A stretch of DNA of 64,000 nt from Bryopsis sp. KO-2023. Its lineage: Eukaryota > Chlorophyta > Ulvophyceae > Bryopsidales > Bryopsidaceae. Both the position numbers and the translations under genes were made by a program. Where the stretch lies: contig BSYQ01000001.1 in NCBI GenBank assembly GCA_030272585.1, positions 3,968,001 through 4,032,000 on the forward strand. Direction: 5' to 3'. Of the stretch, positions 52,674 through 64,000 are shown in pieces (positions within the stretch are counted from its first letter, which is position 1; every line of letters begins with the position of its first letter). The notes under the pieces are model-generated. The model was not told the DNA's origin. It saw only the letters and a list, made by a program, of their open reading frames with translations, and did not search any database.

Positions 52674-52869
52674 CTAGGCGCTGAAACACGAGGGAGCAGT
52701 CCCCCTCCATTGAAATCTATTCTGCTCGCTGCATAAAAGAAACTAGTCAAGAACTACCAACTCCACAGCAGTACAATTTGACAAGGGCAAGTCATTGTTG
52801 CAAATCTTCTGGAGTGAATCCCTCAGCCATGCATTTCCTCATTTCCAGCAGGTGATAGGTGCTACCTGA

Positions 52870-55800
52870 ATGAGAAATCCAATGTTCCATTCGGGATCCC
52901 CTAGGGCCCAGGCATCACCCCACACAGCTGCCAGCTCAAACAGAGCCAACCAAGAGGGGACGGGGTGGAGCGTTCCTTATGATTTGTATGGACATGTGCC
53001 CGTGCATTTGGAACCTTACTCCACGTGGCTGGGATTTTGGATGTCCAATCTGGTGGTGGCTGTGTTTTTGATCTCCTCCGCTTACTTGTTTTACCAATAT
53101 GCCACCCTTCCTTTCGATCTGGCTGAGGCTGACATCCCGCATGATCAGCACTTCAAAGTGACTCCGAATGGCTCCCCAGTTCTTCCAGAGGTCAGAAAAA
53201 GCTTGGACATCCTGCACCCAATTCTCTGACAATATGTGGTGTTTTGAAACGAGTGACCAGTCTTGACACCCTTCGATTAAATATTGGTAAAATCTAGGTC
53301 CAATATTTGTCACTCTCTTCGACTCAGCTGCAAAGTCTAATCAGAACATTGTGATTTTCTGTCTTGGGTTTTTTTCAAGCTGCTTTTTGACCAGTTGTCC
53401 TGAGTCTGACTGGCAGCTGTGGTTTTGAATCCAGATCGGGGTTCAGTTTCAGTTTGGGAATGGAACGGGTTTTCACGATCCGGACATAGTCGAGATCTCC
53501 TTCAAGCAGAGGTACTTTTACGACGGTGGCAAGCAAGGTGCGAAGAAAATAAGCTTGCCCACCCGACAGTGCTTTCCTGCTGGAGCGGGCGAAGGCTTGA
53601 CAACGGGGAGGTAAGACTCCCTACAAAAAAACAGTATCTCAGAAGGGAAAAAAAACACGAGTTTCACAGCAAGAATCCTCGGCTCTGTTGAAGCTTTTTT
53701 TCAGCGAGAATTGCCCAATAAAGTTTGACTGCAATTCAGTATCATATTGGACCATCTGTTTTGAGATGCCACTTCTGTCAAACGCTGAAGCAGCAGTTTT
53801 TGAAATTCCAACACTCAGTTCAGATGACCAACTGTTTATTGATGCCACGTCGAACTGCAAGGATTTTTTTTTTTTGGGGGGGGGGATCCTCGGAAAGCTG
53901 GTCATGCTTTAAAATACACCATGCCATGCTGTGCGACTCGAAAAGGGATTGCATCCCTCAATCCATTTAAGGCGAGGAAAAATGTTATTGTTAAACGTTT
54001 GGTTTTGAAATTTTCAGATGCAGCTCGTGGGCAGTGGAGAACATGGAGGAAGCCGTCGAGGTGGAAACAAGAGAGGAGGCGACTTTGCCAGAAATGCAGG
54101 TAGATGGTCATTGCACCGGGCTCTTCTTTTTTTGCTTCCTGAGTCGGTGGAACTATATATATAATATATATGTAATTAGTATAATTAATATACATAATAA
54201 TGAGCGAATCAATGCTTATGTTGCTTTTTTTGGGCAGGGTATTTTTAATGATGAGGTCTATGCTTTTGTGCAAGTGACCGTGAGGATCCGGACAGAAAAC
54301 AATTTGACTGCCGAAGTTTTGAAGGAGCTCTATGGTGGTAGGTATTGTTTTGTGTTTGCTTTTTGGATCAACTTTTTTTTTTAAGGGGGGAAGGAATTCG
54401 AGCACTCACAACTTGGCTTTTACTGACAGTCGTTGTTAATGTGATTTCAAAGCTGCATGTGTGTGTGCTCTTTTTTTCTCAGGGGAAATTATCATGTTTG
54501 CATCCTACGATCGATTTCAATTGAGCGATTTCAGATGGAACAATCTACCTGGGAAGGTAAGCAGCATGAATATTTTTCCATTGTTGACAGAGATATCCAT
54601 GATAAGTCCCTTAATCCCTTCTAAAAAGACAGCAAATTTTGACCCTGCATCCCCATTTCGAGGATATACATAGTGCATATTTTTGCTCCGAAAAAATAAT
54701 CCCTGTTTGTTAAAGAGGAAGTATTTTCTGTTGTTTTTTTTTTTTTTCATGCGTCAACAGACTACCAAGTTCTTCTCGCAGCGATTCGAGGCGAAAAGGA
54801 GTTTGGTCTCCAAGGTGGATGTCCATTTTTCGACACGCAGCGTGCAGCGAGACAGTCATATGATCGACCTTTCCATTTTGGAGGAGGAATCGAGCGACCT
54901 GATTGTCGACAAAGTGGTGAGGAAAAATACGTGCCAGATTAAGAAAAATTAACCACCACGAAAATCCAACATTCTTTTAAAAAAATTAAAAACAGCATTC
55001 TGATCCCTGAGTGGGAGGTCGATTTATGATGCAAGCAAACATTCAATATGAATTTCTTGTTGTCAGACATTCCATCACTATGACAGACAGAGTGAAAACC
55101 CATAGATTTCGACGTGAATTTGTTGGGCTAATGGCAGTTGGGATGATACGGGTTGAATAAAAACTGACTTGAATCAACACCACAACAGCACAACGAGCTG
55201 GACGATGCGGATGACGAAGGCACCCTTGCAAAGATATATTTCCGTATGAACGATATCGACAAGACCGTGATCATGGTCCCTTACACGACGCTGTTTGACA
55301 TCATGGGAGTGATTGGAGGATTTTTGGCTTTGCTCAATTTCATGATCGGCGTGCCGACAACTTTCATGGGGAAACTGTCGTTCACAAAGTTTTTGAAGGT
55401 CAGTATAGTGACTGGTGCATGATGAAATCGCATGATTCGATGAGTTGATTTTTATGATCTGAGTTTGAGGGGCTGGTGGTAGAAGATGAAGTGGTGCGTG
55501 TTGACGTGTGTGTGCTTTTTTGGCTGAATTTTGATCAGGAAGCGGTCGACAGCGGAACTCTGGGAGTGGATGCTATCGATGCATCAGGGTCTGTCCGAAT
55601 GGACAAGTCGAACGAGGTACGGATTTCCTTCAAATTGTTTCTTTTTTTTCCCTTTCTTTTTCCATCCAGTGCTTGATTGGTTCACAAAACCGATACGCTG
55701 TCAAAACAAATGCCCAAAAACAGACACTCATATGAACAGAGCTCAGCATCTTGGTTTTGTTCGTGTCCTGCTGCTTCGATTCTGTTTGTTTTTTTCTTTT

Positions 55801-56155
55801 TTGGAGCAATTTTGAGGCCGATTGAGCGGTGACCAGCATGTATGCATAATTTTCTTCCAATTTCCGTTAACAGGTGGTGAAGAAATTGGGGTCGATGAGG
55901 AGTCGAAGCAACACGATGCTAAGCGTTTCGGATGCAGTGAATCCGGTGTCGGTCGCCGTCCGTTGGCGAAAAAAAGCCCAAGGTCAGACAGACGGAAGCC
56001 GAACGCGAACACATGCACCGCCAATAATGACTTCCATCGCCATGGGGGAATTTCAACTTCCTCGAAACCAAGAGGATGTGGTTTCAGGGGAAAGCACCAC
56101 ATCGGTCACCGTATTCAGCAGCACTGAGTATTCTCCTAAAAATCAAAACCCATGA
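52870..56155 (+). CDS. Two-pass membrane protein of unknown function
   Basis: Nine exons (52870-53190, 53435-53610, 54018-54099, 54238-54337, 54483-54556, 54761-54916, 55189-55398, 55539-55616, 55874-56155), all GT-AG and in phase, give 492 residues. A short cytosolic head containing YDLYGHVPVHLEPY leads into membrane segment one (about 52-76). A 260-residue loop, probably lumenal or extracellular, follows. Membrane segment two (about 339-361, FDIMGVIGGFLALLNFMIGV) precedes a basic, serine-rich tail. This two-helix plan with a large loop recalls Erv46-like cargo receptors, ENaC/ASIC channels and a large set of unnamed ciliate membrane proteins. None can be assigned from sequence alone. Confidence 0.8.
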
Positions 56156-57777
56156 ACATATGGAGTTTATTTTTCCTTTACTTTTTATGCTTTTTACACT
56201 TTTTTTTGTTTGTTTTCCTTTCATCAATCTATGTATGATCTTAGAAGCTCAAGGATATCGTCGAATTTGTCATTTTGTTTGAAAAAAAGAAAAAAAAGAA
56301 TATCGAATGAAAAAGAAGAAGAAAAAAAAAAGAAAAATAGTAAACGAGCAAAAATTGAAGATAATGTGCATTCTTATACTTTATGGTTTAGTACATTTTT
56401 TTTATACATTCCCGAAAAAAAAATACAGAAAAATTGGTTTGGGAGTGACAACGAACTTTTTTTCGAGATTCATTGCAGGGGTGGGGATCATAAGTTGGAA
56501 CCTCTTTCGGTCTCGAATTTTTTTTTCCCCTTTTGTCTTTCTTCCATCATTTTACCGCAAAAAGAAAAAAAAAAGTTTTCAAGTACAAACGAATTATCAA
56601 AAATTTCATGCTTGAAAAGTTACTGCGTTGCTTTTTCTTTTTTTTGCTGTTCTTTGCGAAAAGACAATGGGATTGACTTCGTTCCTTTTGAAATGGGGAC
56701 CGAATTTTCCTACAGAACGCCATTGATTGGTGTTGCCGGATGAGCGTCGGGCAATAACTTCGTTCTGTCTTTTCTGTTTGTTTGTTTTTTTTGTTTCTGG
56801 TCGAATGAGTGTCATTTGTTGGAGAAGAAAACAATAAAGTAGGGATTCGTGGGGATCGCTGTTTTCCATGAAGCAACTCAGATCGAGAATTCATATTGTG
56901 AGGTTAGTTTTGAGCGGGCAATTGGAGGGGAAGTGGGGGTTTGGGGGGGGGGAGTGGGGGCTTCACAGGGCTTTCATCGCAGCCAGGGAAAAAAAAAGAA
57001 AAAAAAAAAAGGTTGCTGAACATATTGGAAGCCCATCGGGGAAACGATCTCAGCTAAGGATCGATACTACGTTATTTATTTCAATAGAAACTGTTGTGGG
57101 GTCTGAATGTAAAATGATGAGTGGGGTCGTGGGTCTTGCAGACGACCCAGGCACACAAGTGTTATGGTTATGCGATGCTGTGGAACGAAGAGCAGCTTGT
57201 GTTTGCTCAGTAGAAGCAGTGCACTTTGTTTTGGCGCTTAATCTCTGTCCCTTTTTAGGACTTCCCAAACAAACCAACCTCCAATTACATTCGAATTACG
57301 TTTAGGACATTCCACCTGGACTTGTTTGGTATTATTTCATTGTGTCCATTTTTTTCACATTACAAATTGAGTTGTTTCGATTCAGTCTGAACTGTTTCAG
57401 TGGATAACCTATCGCCAAACTGGGAACCAGAGGACGAACACACCTCCCACGCCATCGTTGGCCAGCACCAAGGAAACCAGGCGGTTGGGTCTCGATGAGT
57501 GTCGAACCTCAAATTGTTGCTCGCGCCGCCTGACTGTTGATTTGCTCACCATTCGCCAATCCCGTGTGTGCTCCACGTAGATTCTGGCGTTGCCGGTTGT
57601 CCAGAAACTGGAGTCTAGCTCCAAGTCCAGAACTGAGATGGCCCCCACCTTTGTTGGCGTAGATTACGGGAAAAAGAGCGCACAGTGTGGAGTCCCACCC
57701 ACGAAAAACGAACCCAGGGCGCTGCAACTGACGAAAGCCAGCATTTCCTTTTTTTTTGCGTTTGAAGAGGCGAAACC
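56156..57777. other. Intergenic interval upstream of topoisomerase III
   Basis: 56280-56700 is rich in A and T runs, probably the 3' UTR and downstream DNA of the preceding gene. An A-rich tract lies at 56989-57010. One minus-strand open frame (57409-57648) is listed separately. The last 120 bases must hold the topoisomerase promoter. Confidence 0.55.
57409..57648 (-). CDS. Unassigned ORF, 79 codons, divergent to TOP3A
   Basis: The frame starts MGAISVLDLELDSSFW and has a natural composition, without low complexity. No family is recognised. It begins 130 bases from the topoisomerase start on the opposite strand, so the two could share a promoter. It could also be an exon of a longer gene or a chance frame. 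Confidence 0.3.
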   Translation of the reverse strand: MGAISVLDLELDSSFWTTGNARIYVEHTRDWRMVSKSTVRRREQQFEVRHSSRPNRLVSLVLANDGVGGVFVLWFPVWR

Positions 57778-60700
57778 ATGCTTGTCTTGAACGTAGCAGA
57801 AAAGCCGAGCGTGGCGAGGGAGGTGTCCCGTATTCTCAGTAACGGGAACCGAACCGACATCCCCTCGTGGTGGGTCGCCGAACCTTTCTCAGAAGGAAAG
57901 CAAGAAAGCTGGGGACCAGCCATTTGCTCGCTGATTGACTTTCAACCGCTGTTGTTTTCTTGTGACGTCTTCACAGTGGGCATTCGGCGGCGGTGTGAAT
58001 TTGGTTCCCTTTTTCGTTTGTTCGCTTGCGTGCACCTAATTTTTCTTTTTTCCATTTTCCTCGACAGCGCGAGATTCAACAAGAATTTTCAATTCGACTA
58101 CGCTCTCAATGGGCAACCGGCGACGATGGTATTCACGTCTGTCACGGGGCACCTGATGGAACTCGACTTCGGCGAAGCTCACCGATCCTGGGGATCTTGC
58201 GCTCCGGCAGACCTGTTCGACGCCCCCGTGCATCAAAAAGTGCCTGAGGTATGCAAGCAGGTTCTGGGGAACCGTTGAAAAACTTTTCAAACGAATCGCA
58301 GCGGTGAGACACGCGCAACAAAAGTGTGACAAAAATTACTGTTCGAAGAATTTCCGTTCTCCAATCCGTGTGGCAACAACGCATCCTGACGATAGGCAGC
58401 TGATTTTTTCATTTTTTGAATGCATTGCAAAATGCAGCCAAAAAAGGGGACAGAAACAGAACAGCAAAGCAAATCTATATACACAGCACTGATAATAACT
58501 ATAATAAAGAAAATATATAAAATCTGAATGTGTCAATCTGCAATTTTGCACACCTTATCGATTGCTGTGCTTTTTAGTCCCTGATACCCAGTTTTTTTTT
58601 GTTTAATGGTTAGTAAACATTAAAATTCTGCCACAGACTGCAAGGATAATCGGACTGGCGGAATTTTAATGTTTATTACCCATTGAAAAAAGTGTCGATG
58701 AATGTCAGTGCTCATGTTTCGGCGTTTCGTTCTGCACTTTCAGGATAAGCAGGACACCGAAAGAAATCTCCGCACCCAAGCAAGGAGGTGTGGAATGTTG
58801 GCGTTGTGGTTGGATTGTGACCGAGAAGGGGAAAATATCGCATTCGAGGTGAAAAAATGGGGGAAGATCTTACTCACTGGGCAAGCAAATGCCTGACACC
58901 AAGCAAAGATTGCTTTACTCCTTTTGTTCATGGACTGCTGTTTTTCCCTTTGCACGATCGATTTACATTTTTTATTATTATTTTTTTTTTGTATCGAGAA
59001 TGAAACCCTCATACAGCCTGGCCTTTTTGTTTAAGAAAAAATCACCTATTTCCATATCTTCTTGAAAAAGTGAAGAACTTATTTATTTATTTATTTTAGG
59101 GGTAAATCGGTGATACGACCAAGTTACATACTTTTTTTGCTACCAGTGTTGGGCAATTTTGCTGGGGTAAGAAAAATCTGGATAAAATTTGCTTGGTTTT
59201 CAGGTCGTCAAGGTCTGTTTGAGTGAAAATCCAAACATGACCGTGCTGAGGGCGAGGTTTTCAGCACTGATCCCTCGAGATTTGCACCATGCCATCAATA
59301 ATTTGGTCCCTCCAAACCAGAATCATGCTTTTGCAGTGGATGCACGCCAAGAGATCGACTTGAGGGTCGGAGCTTCGTTCACTCGGTTCCAAACGATGTT
59401 ATTGCAGGTCTGGTGCGACCCAAGAAAAAAAAAACTTATTGTCAGTTTCAGTTTTACCTTGTTTTTTCTTTCTTTGCTATTTTTTATTGTTATTATATTT
59501 TATTTTTTTTTGGGGGGGGGGCAGTGATGGTTGCATCTCCTATGTGTCCCCTCTTTCTGCTTTGCGGATCCTGCTGTGCTTGCCAATGGGTGCAGACCCA
59601 TCGTACTTTTTGCCTGTGTGTTTTTACTTCATAAAAAAAAAAAAAAAAAAGGATGCCCCCATGGCCCCTTTGAAAGGAATACCCAATGAGCCTGTAGTTT
59701 CTGGTTCAAGAAAAAAAGTAGGAGTAATGGCTTAATCACGTGTATTATGGTCTGTTTGCAGTCGAGGTTCGATTGGGGCCAAGGTGATAACGAGAGGGGG
59801 CCACTTCTCAGCTATGGCCCCTGCCAGTTTCCAACGCTCGGCCTCATTGTGCAGAGAGAATGGTGGGGCACCCTGCTTATTACTATTAATGATATTTTCT
59901 TTTTAATGTCTTTTTAACGAGTGAAAAAAACTGCCCCTGGAGTTTTACCCCCGTTTCAAGTATTCTTGTCAATATCAAAAACGTTTGTGGATGTTTGGGG
60001 TGCAAACCATATGCTTTCTTGGGGAAACCTAGTGATGGTGTGTTGCACGTTATTCGAAGGGATATTAAAGGTCACGTCAAAGAGGATTTTTACTATATCC
60101 ATGTGAAGCATGTGGACTCCACCCCAGCGGAGGGCGAAAAGAAGAAATATGGATCCGATAAAAACACCGCTTCTTGCGTATTTGAATGGGACAGGGGCCG
60201 ACTGTTTGACCACGTCATTGCCGCTCTTTTGTATGAAAATTGTGTGGAGAATCCAACGGCAGTAGTAACCAAGGTGATACCCACCATTGAAAAGAAAAGA
60301 AAAGATTGAAAGGTTGAAAAGATATGAGCGTTCCTTTGGGGTCACCGATGGTTCACTCTTGGGGATTCGCTGGGGGGTTGTGAAATCGACAGGAAAACAA
60401 CCACATTTATAAAAAAAAGTGCTTTTGAATATTTAAAAAAAATGTCGACGGAATATCTTGAATACTGTGTCCAAGGATTTTCACAAGAGCTCCAACGCGA
60501 TGCTGCCAATTTTTCGTTCAGGTGGATGGCCGTGAAAAAAGACGGTGGGCCCCGCTGCCGCTCAGCACTTTGGAAATGCAGAAAAAGGGGACGCAGTACC
60601 TCCGCATTCCTGGTGAAAGGATCATGAAATATGCCGAAGAGTTGTACCAAGCTGGTTTCATTTCCTACCCCAGAACTGAAACGGATAGATTCCCAGATGG

Positions 60701-63700
60701 GCTGAATCTGATGGTAATGGCAAAGGAAACGTGGGTTCCACCAGTCCATCAGAAAAAGCGAAAACACTGTGAAAGCACTTTGATTTACTGGAGCGGCAAG
60801 TTCGATGGAGGGAATGATGTTTTTTGTGGTGCGATCGCGCAGGCCCATGTTCAAGAACACACGGGCGATCCTAACTGGGGTGCCCATGCGCAAGCCATAG
60901 CGGATGGGTCGATGTGGAAGCCCCCCAGGAAAGGCAGCAACGACGATCAAGCGCATCCTCCCATCCACCCCACCAAATATGGAAATGAGAGCTCGTGGAA
61001 CCCCGAAAAGAGAAAGCTATATGAATTCATCGTTCGAAGTTTTTTGGCGTGAGTGCACATATGCTGTTAAATACGTACAAACGGCCTTTCACTAACAAAC
61101 CTGAGGGCACGGGGTGGAGTTATCAAATACAGAAAGAAAGAAAAAGAATATGCATGTACACAGAGGAAAGAAGCAATGCATGGGGGTGGACATTCTCGGG
61201 AGGGGGGGGAGGGGTCTGGAAAGTTTTGTTTAGAATCTATAGCCAATTAAATATATATTCTGCCGTTCATTCACAATTCAGGTGCTGCTCGTTGGATGCC
61301 CTCGGCCACGAAACCAAGGTGCACATCAACATCGCTGGAGAGGAGTTTGTCGCAACTGGTGGGCATCTTATTATATGGACATGCGCTTTATGCTTGCTTA
61401 AACAAAAAACTTTCGAGGGAGGGAATAATCCTCAGGTTGGGGGGGGGGTGTTGGCATCCAGGTGAAAGATGGAATGATGTGCATGTGTAGGGTTGATGAT
61501 TTTGGAGAGGAATTGGTTGGATGTTTACCCGTACACGAACTGGGGGGGCAATGACAACTTGCCAACCTTTCAGGTTGGGCAACAATTCATCCCCGAAGAG
61601 CTTCTGCTCAAAGAGGTAAACAGCAGTGCTACATTCAAGTCTGGAAATACACACAAATGTGTTCATGCTCTGTTTATTTGGATGTCTGCAGATAGGCAAT
61701 CATGGTAGACATATGCATAATGCTGGCTGGCTTTCTGATTTGCTTTTTTTGAAAAAAAAAGAAACAATTTGGTGGTTATCGATATCTGGTTTTGGCTCAG
61801 GGAAGTACGGAGCCCCCATGTCGCTTGTCGGAGCGAGACTTGATTGCAAAGATGGAAGCGTTTGGCATTGGGACGGATGCCACCGTTGCTGAGCACATTC
61901 AAAAGCAACTTGACAGAGGGTCAGTGTCAGATCTATCCTGCACTATGGATCAGAAGTCCATTTTTTTGGTTTTTTCTGACTGAAAAACAATAAGACACGA
62001 GGTGGGTCGACCTCAGATGTCAAGCTCACCAGATGAAACGCTGGACTTTTCGCTGGCAGCAGAAGAAGGGTTGCATTGAGACATCTGATGAGCCGTTTGC
62101 TTTTTTCGTTGGTTTGTGTTAGGTATGCTCACAAGAATCACCAAATGCAATTCAGTCCCTCGTCGATTGGGGAGGGGCTCATCATGGCGTATTATAGAAT
62201 GGGGTTGGATAGGCTCTGGGAGCCGGAGCTGAGAGGACAAATTGAGCTGGGAATAAATGAAGTGGCTGCAGGCAACAGATCCAAAGATGATGTGGGTGGC
62301 CAACACTAGGCATATGAGATGGACGATGGGTTGTCATTCACTGTATATAAAAATAATGTGGGGGAAAAAAGGGGGGGGGGGATCAGGGAAGCCACGTTGA
62401 TCGAATTGCTATTTCTGTGGTTTCCATGTAGTGAGTTGCATCTGATGTGGATTTTTTTTCGATCAAGGTCTTGGAGGTGGCACTGAACGCCTTCAAACAT
62501 GACTTTTTGGCTGCTCAAGGTCAGTCTGGGTGCATGATGTCTGCCATGGGAAACTTTTTCCCTCGAATCGACCAAGGTACGACCCGTTATTTTTCGGTTA
62601 TCACTATGTTAAAAATACGCTGAATGGCAGATCGCTGGTAGATAAGATGTGTTCGTGGAAATCCATTCCTTGCTGGGAAAAAGAATCGTCACGTTTTGTG
62701 AGCAACGTGTATCTATTTTCCATGGAGGTATACATATGTAATTTGGCGGAGGGGGAGATTTCGGATACCAATTATACACGACGCATGAGTAATTTTCCCA
62801 TTTTTGCATGTTCAAACCACCATGCAGATCCTGCAGCTGTGGGCGATGTGATCGGTCCATGCAGAAGGTGTGGCCTGCCGATATGCCTTGTATCGGAATC
62901 AAACAGGTACTATGCCAGGTGCATGGGAAACCCAGGATGTCGTTTTGGAGTTTCCTTCCCTGCAGGAGCCACTGTCTCGGCAGCCGTGCAGGAGAGCCAT
63001 TGTCAGACTTGCACCCATGGGCAGATGCACATGGTGGAACTCGTGTTCAACATCCTTTTTCTGCCTCCCGAAGTCCAGATGCTGTTGCTTTCACCGGATC
63101 ATTTGGCTTGTGTTATTTGTGACGATTTCATTGGCCAGATTCTCAGCGCTAGTGGAACCAGCAGGGATGCTGGTGGATTCAGAGGTAAGATATTGCTTGT
63201 GCTACCATTCTTTCCATTTTTTTGCCTCCCTCCCTGAAAACTGTTTAAAAAAAACATCAAAAGGGATGATTTTGCCTGGCAACTTTCTCTTTTTCTGGGA
63301 ATGAAGCCTCTAAATTGGAACCATCCCGAGACACCCAATGGGAGTATTTGCAGGTGGTCGAGGTCAGGGTGGTCGAGGTCAAGGTGGCCGAGATCGAGCT
63401 GGTCGAGGTCAAGCTGGCCGAGGTCAAGCTGGAGGGAGGGGTGGAGGGAGGGGTGGAGCTCCAGCTCAACAAGGGGGACGGATGCAAAACACCACAACGG
63501 GGCGTGCAGCAAGGTCTATCCCACGTGGAGGAGGAGCCACAGGTAACTGGATTGAATGCTGTTTTCGTATTCAAGTTGGTATACTTTTGGGTGAGAAAGA
63601 AAGCAGCCCACCATGTGTTCGTTGCAAATGCAAACGTAGCTAGCTATGGTGAGGGGATTGAAATGTGCAGGCAGGGCACCGGGGAGGGTTAACAGAGGCC

Positions 63701-64000
63701 GTGGCCGTGCTGGTGCTGGAAATGGTCATGCTCCTGCCACCTCCCTTCCGAATTGCCCCCTCCATGGACTCCCTGTCCTGGCAATTACTGCCCGCACACA
63801 AGCAAACGCTGGGAGGATTTTTTACAAGTGCTCCAACGACGATGAGCAACTTGATTGCTTGCCATTCGCATGGGCGGATGAGTGGGAGACCTCAGGTGGC
63901 GGAGGTCAGACGGGAACGGCTGCAGGGAGAGGTCGAGGAAATCCCCGGGGTAGAGCAAGAGGAAGGGGAGGTGGGTTTAGAGGTGGTAGAACTGCTGGGA
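57778..64000 (+). CDS. TOP3A: DNA topoisomerase III alpha (type IA), 3' end beyond window
   Basis: This enzyme cuts and rejoins single strands to dissolve recombination intermediates with a RecQ helicase. Exons: 57778-57869, 58068-58248, 58744-58848, 59204-59407, 59762-59862, 60060-60273, 60522-60713, 60843-61048, 61282-61358, 61491-61615, 61801-61919, 62123-62291, 62468 to 62519 or 62576, 62828-63184, 63354-63542, 63671 to edge; all phases agree. The toprim domain shows [13 protein letters not shown] and the acidic [13 protein letters not shown]. The catalytic tyrosine lies in [34 protein letters not shown] and [12 protein letters not shown] are family hallmarks. A C4 zinc finger (CRRCGLP...CMGNPGC), RGG repeats (63354-63542) and a GRF zinc finger (CPLHG...GRIFYKC...[10 protein letters not shown]) follow. 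The last codons are off the edge. The ATG at 57778 puts toprim at residue 1, as usual. Confidence 0.95.
58606..58684. repeat. Inverted repeat in a TOP3A intron
   Basis: Arms of about 27 bases (TAAACATTAAAATTC core, 58606-58632 and 58656-58684) with a few mismatches enclose about 23 bases. The hairpin lies in the intron between 58248 and 58744. It is the size of a minimal foldback element, or it may influence splicing. Confidence 0.85.

Larger units (their letters stand above)
51274..52869. other. Intergenic interval between divergent genes
   Basis: Includes the promoter of fasciclin gene B at the left, a (GTTT)9 microsatellite (51726-51761), a GC-rich structured block (about 52570-52680), and the promoter of the next gene at the right, with a TATA-like CATAAAAG at 52732-52739. 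A plus-strand frame at 52157-52684 overlaps the structured block and has no known relative. Confidence 0.55.

Noticed and set aside
52618-52690. A minus-strand tRNA gene
   Set aside because: An A-box-like stretch is present, but there is no proper B-box, D-arm or acceptor pairing. The fold is a simple nested stem-loop.
56868-57305. A 145-codon plus-strand frame upstream of TOP3A
   Set aside because: It crosses an A-rich tract and G-runs, has no recognisable segment, and no splice or promoter context supports it.

Overview
This window is eukaryotic nuclear DNA from an intron-rich organism. Four of the five recognisable host genes are split by many short introns of about 50-600 bp. Almost all introns begin GT and end AG, and many carry long T-runs before the acceptor. 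The Furry-like protein most resembles the plant/algal ARM-repeat form. The secreted proteins join fasciclin domains to long proline runs, as algal wall and matrix proteins do. An alga or other plant-like protist is the best guess; the lineage cannot be fixed from this sequence.

The left 14 kb is a nest of retroelements. A Ty3/gypsy chromovirus enters from the left edge (1 to about 5046). A tyrosine-recombinase (YR, DIRS-like) retroelement lies on the minus strand from about 5047 to 13990. It was split by a second, minus-strand Ty3/gypsy element (6548-12271) whose two 285-bp LTRs read as identical and whose insertion is flanked by a CCAT duplication. This nest stops about 0.4 kb upstream of the first exon of the Furry-like gene (14402-26462, plus strand, about 27 exons, about 2,300 codons), which can be followed to its stop codon.

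From 26.5 to 41.5 kb the DNA is gene-poor. It holds relics (a duplicated RING half-finger, a SUMO-interaction-like acidic peptide, the tail of a UBE2H-class ubiquitin-conjugating enzyme), several strong palindromes, a second and intact-looking YR retroelement (about 33360-38700), and two related GGTATTA-rich foldback elements (31328-31640 and 39498-39841).

From 41.5 kb the window is genic again. There is an intronless coiled-coil membrane protein with expanding internal repeats (41489-43015). Two tandem minus-strand paralogues encode secreted lamin-tail/fasciclin proteins (46049-48260 and 49150-51273). A nine-exon two-pass membrane protein follows (52870-56155). Last is DNA topoisomerase III alpha (57778 to the right edge), with toprim, catalytic tyrosine, C4 and GRF zinc fingers and RGG repeats. 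The genes do not form one pathway. Topoisomerase III acts in recombination, the Furry-like protein in cell shape, and the fasciclin pair in the extracellular matrix.
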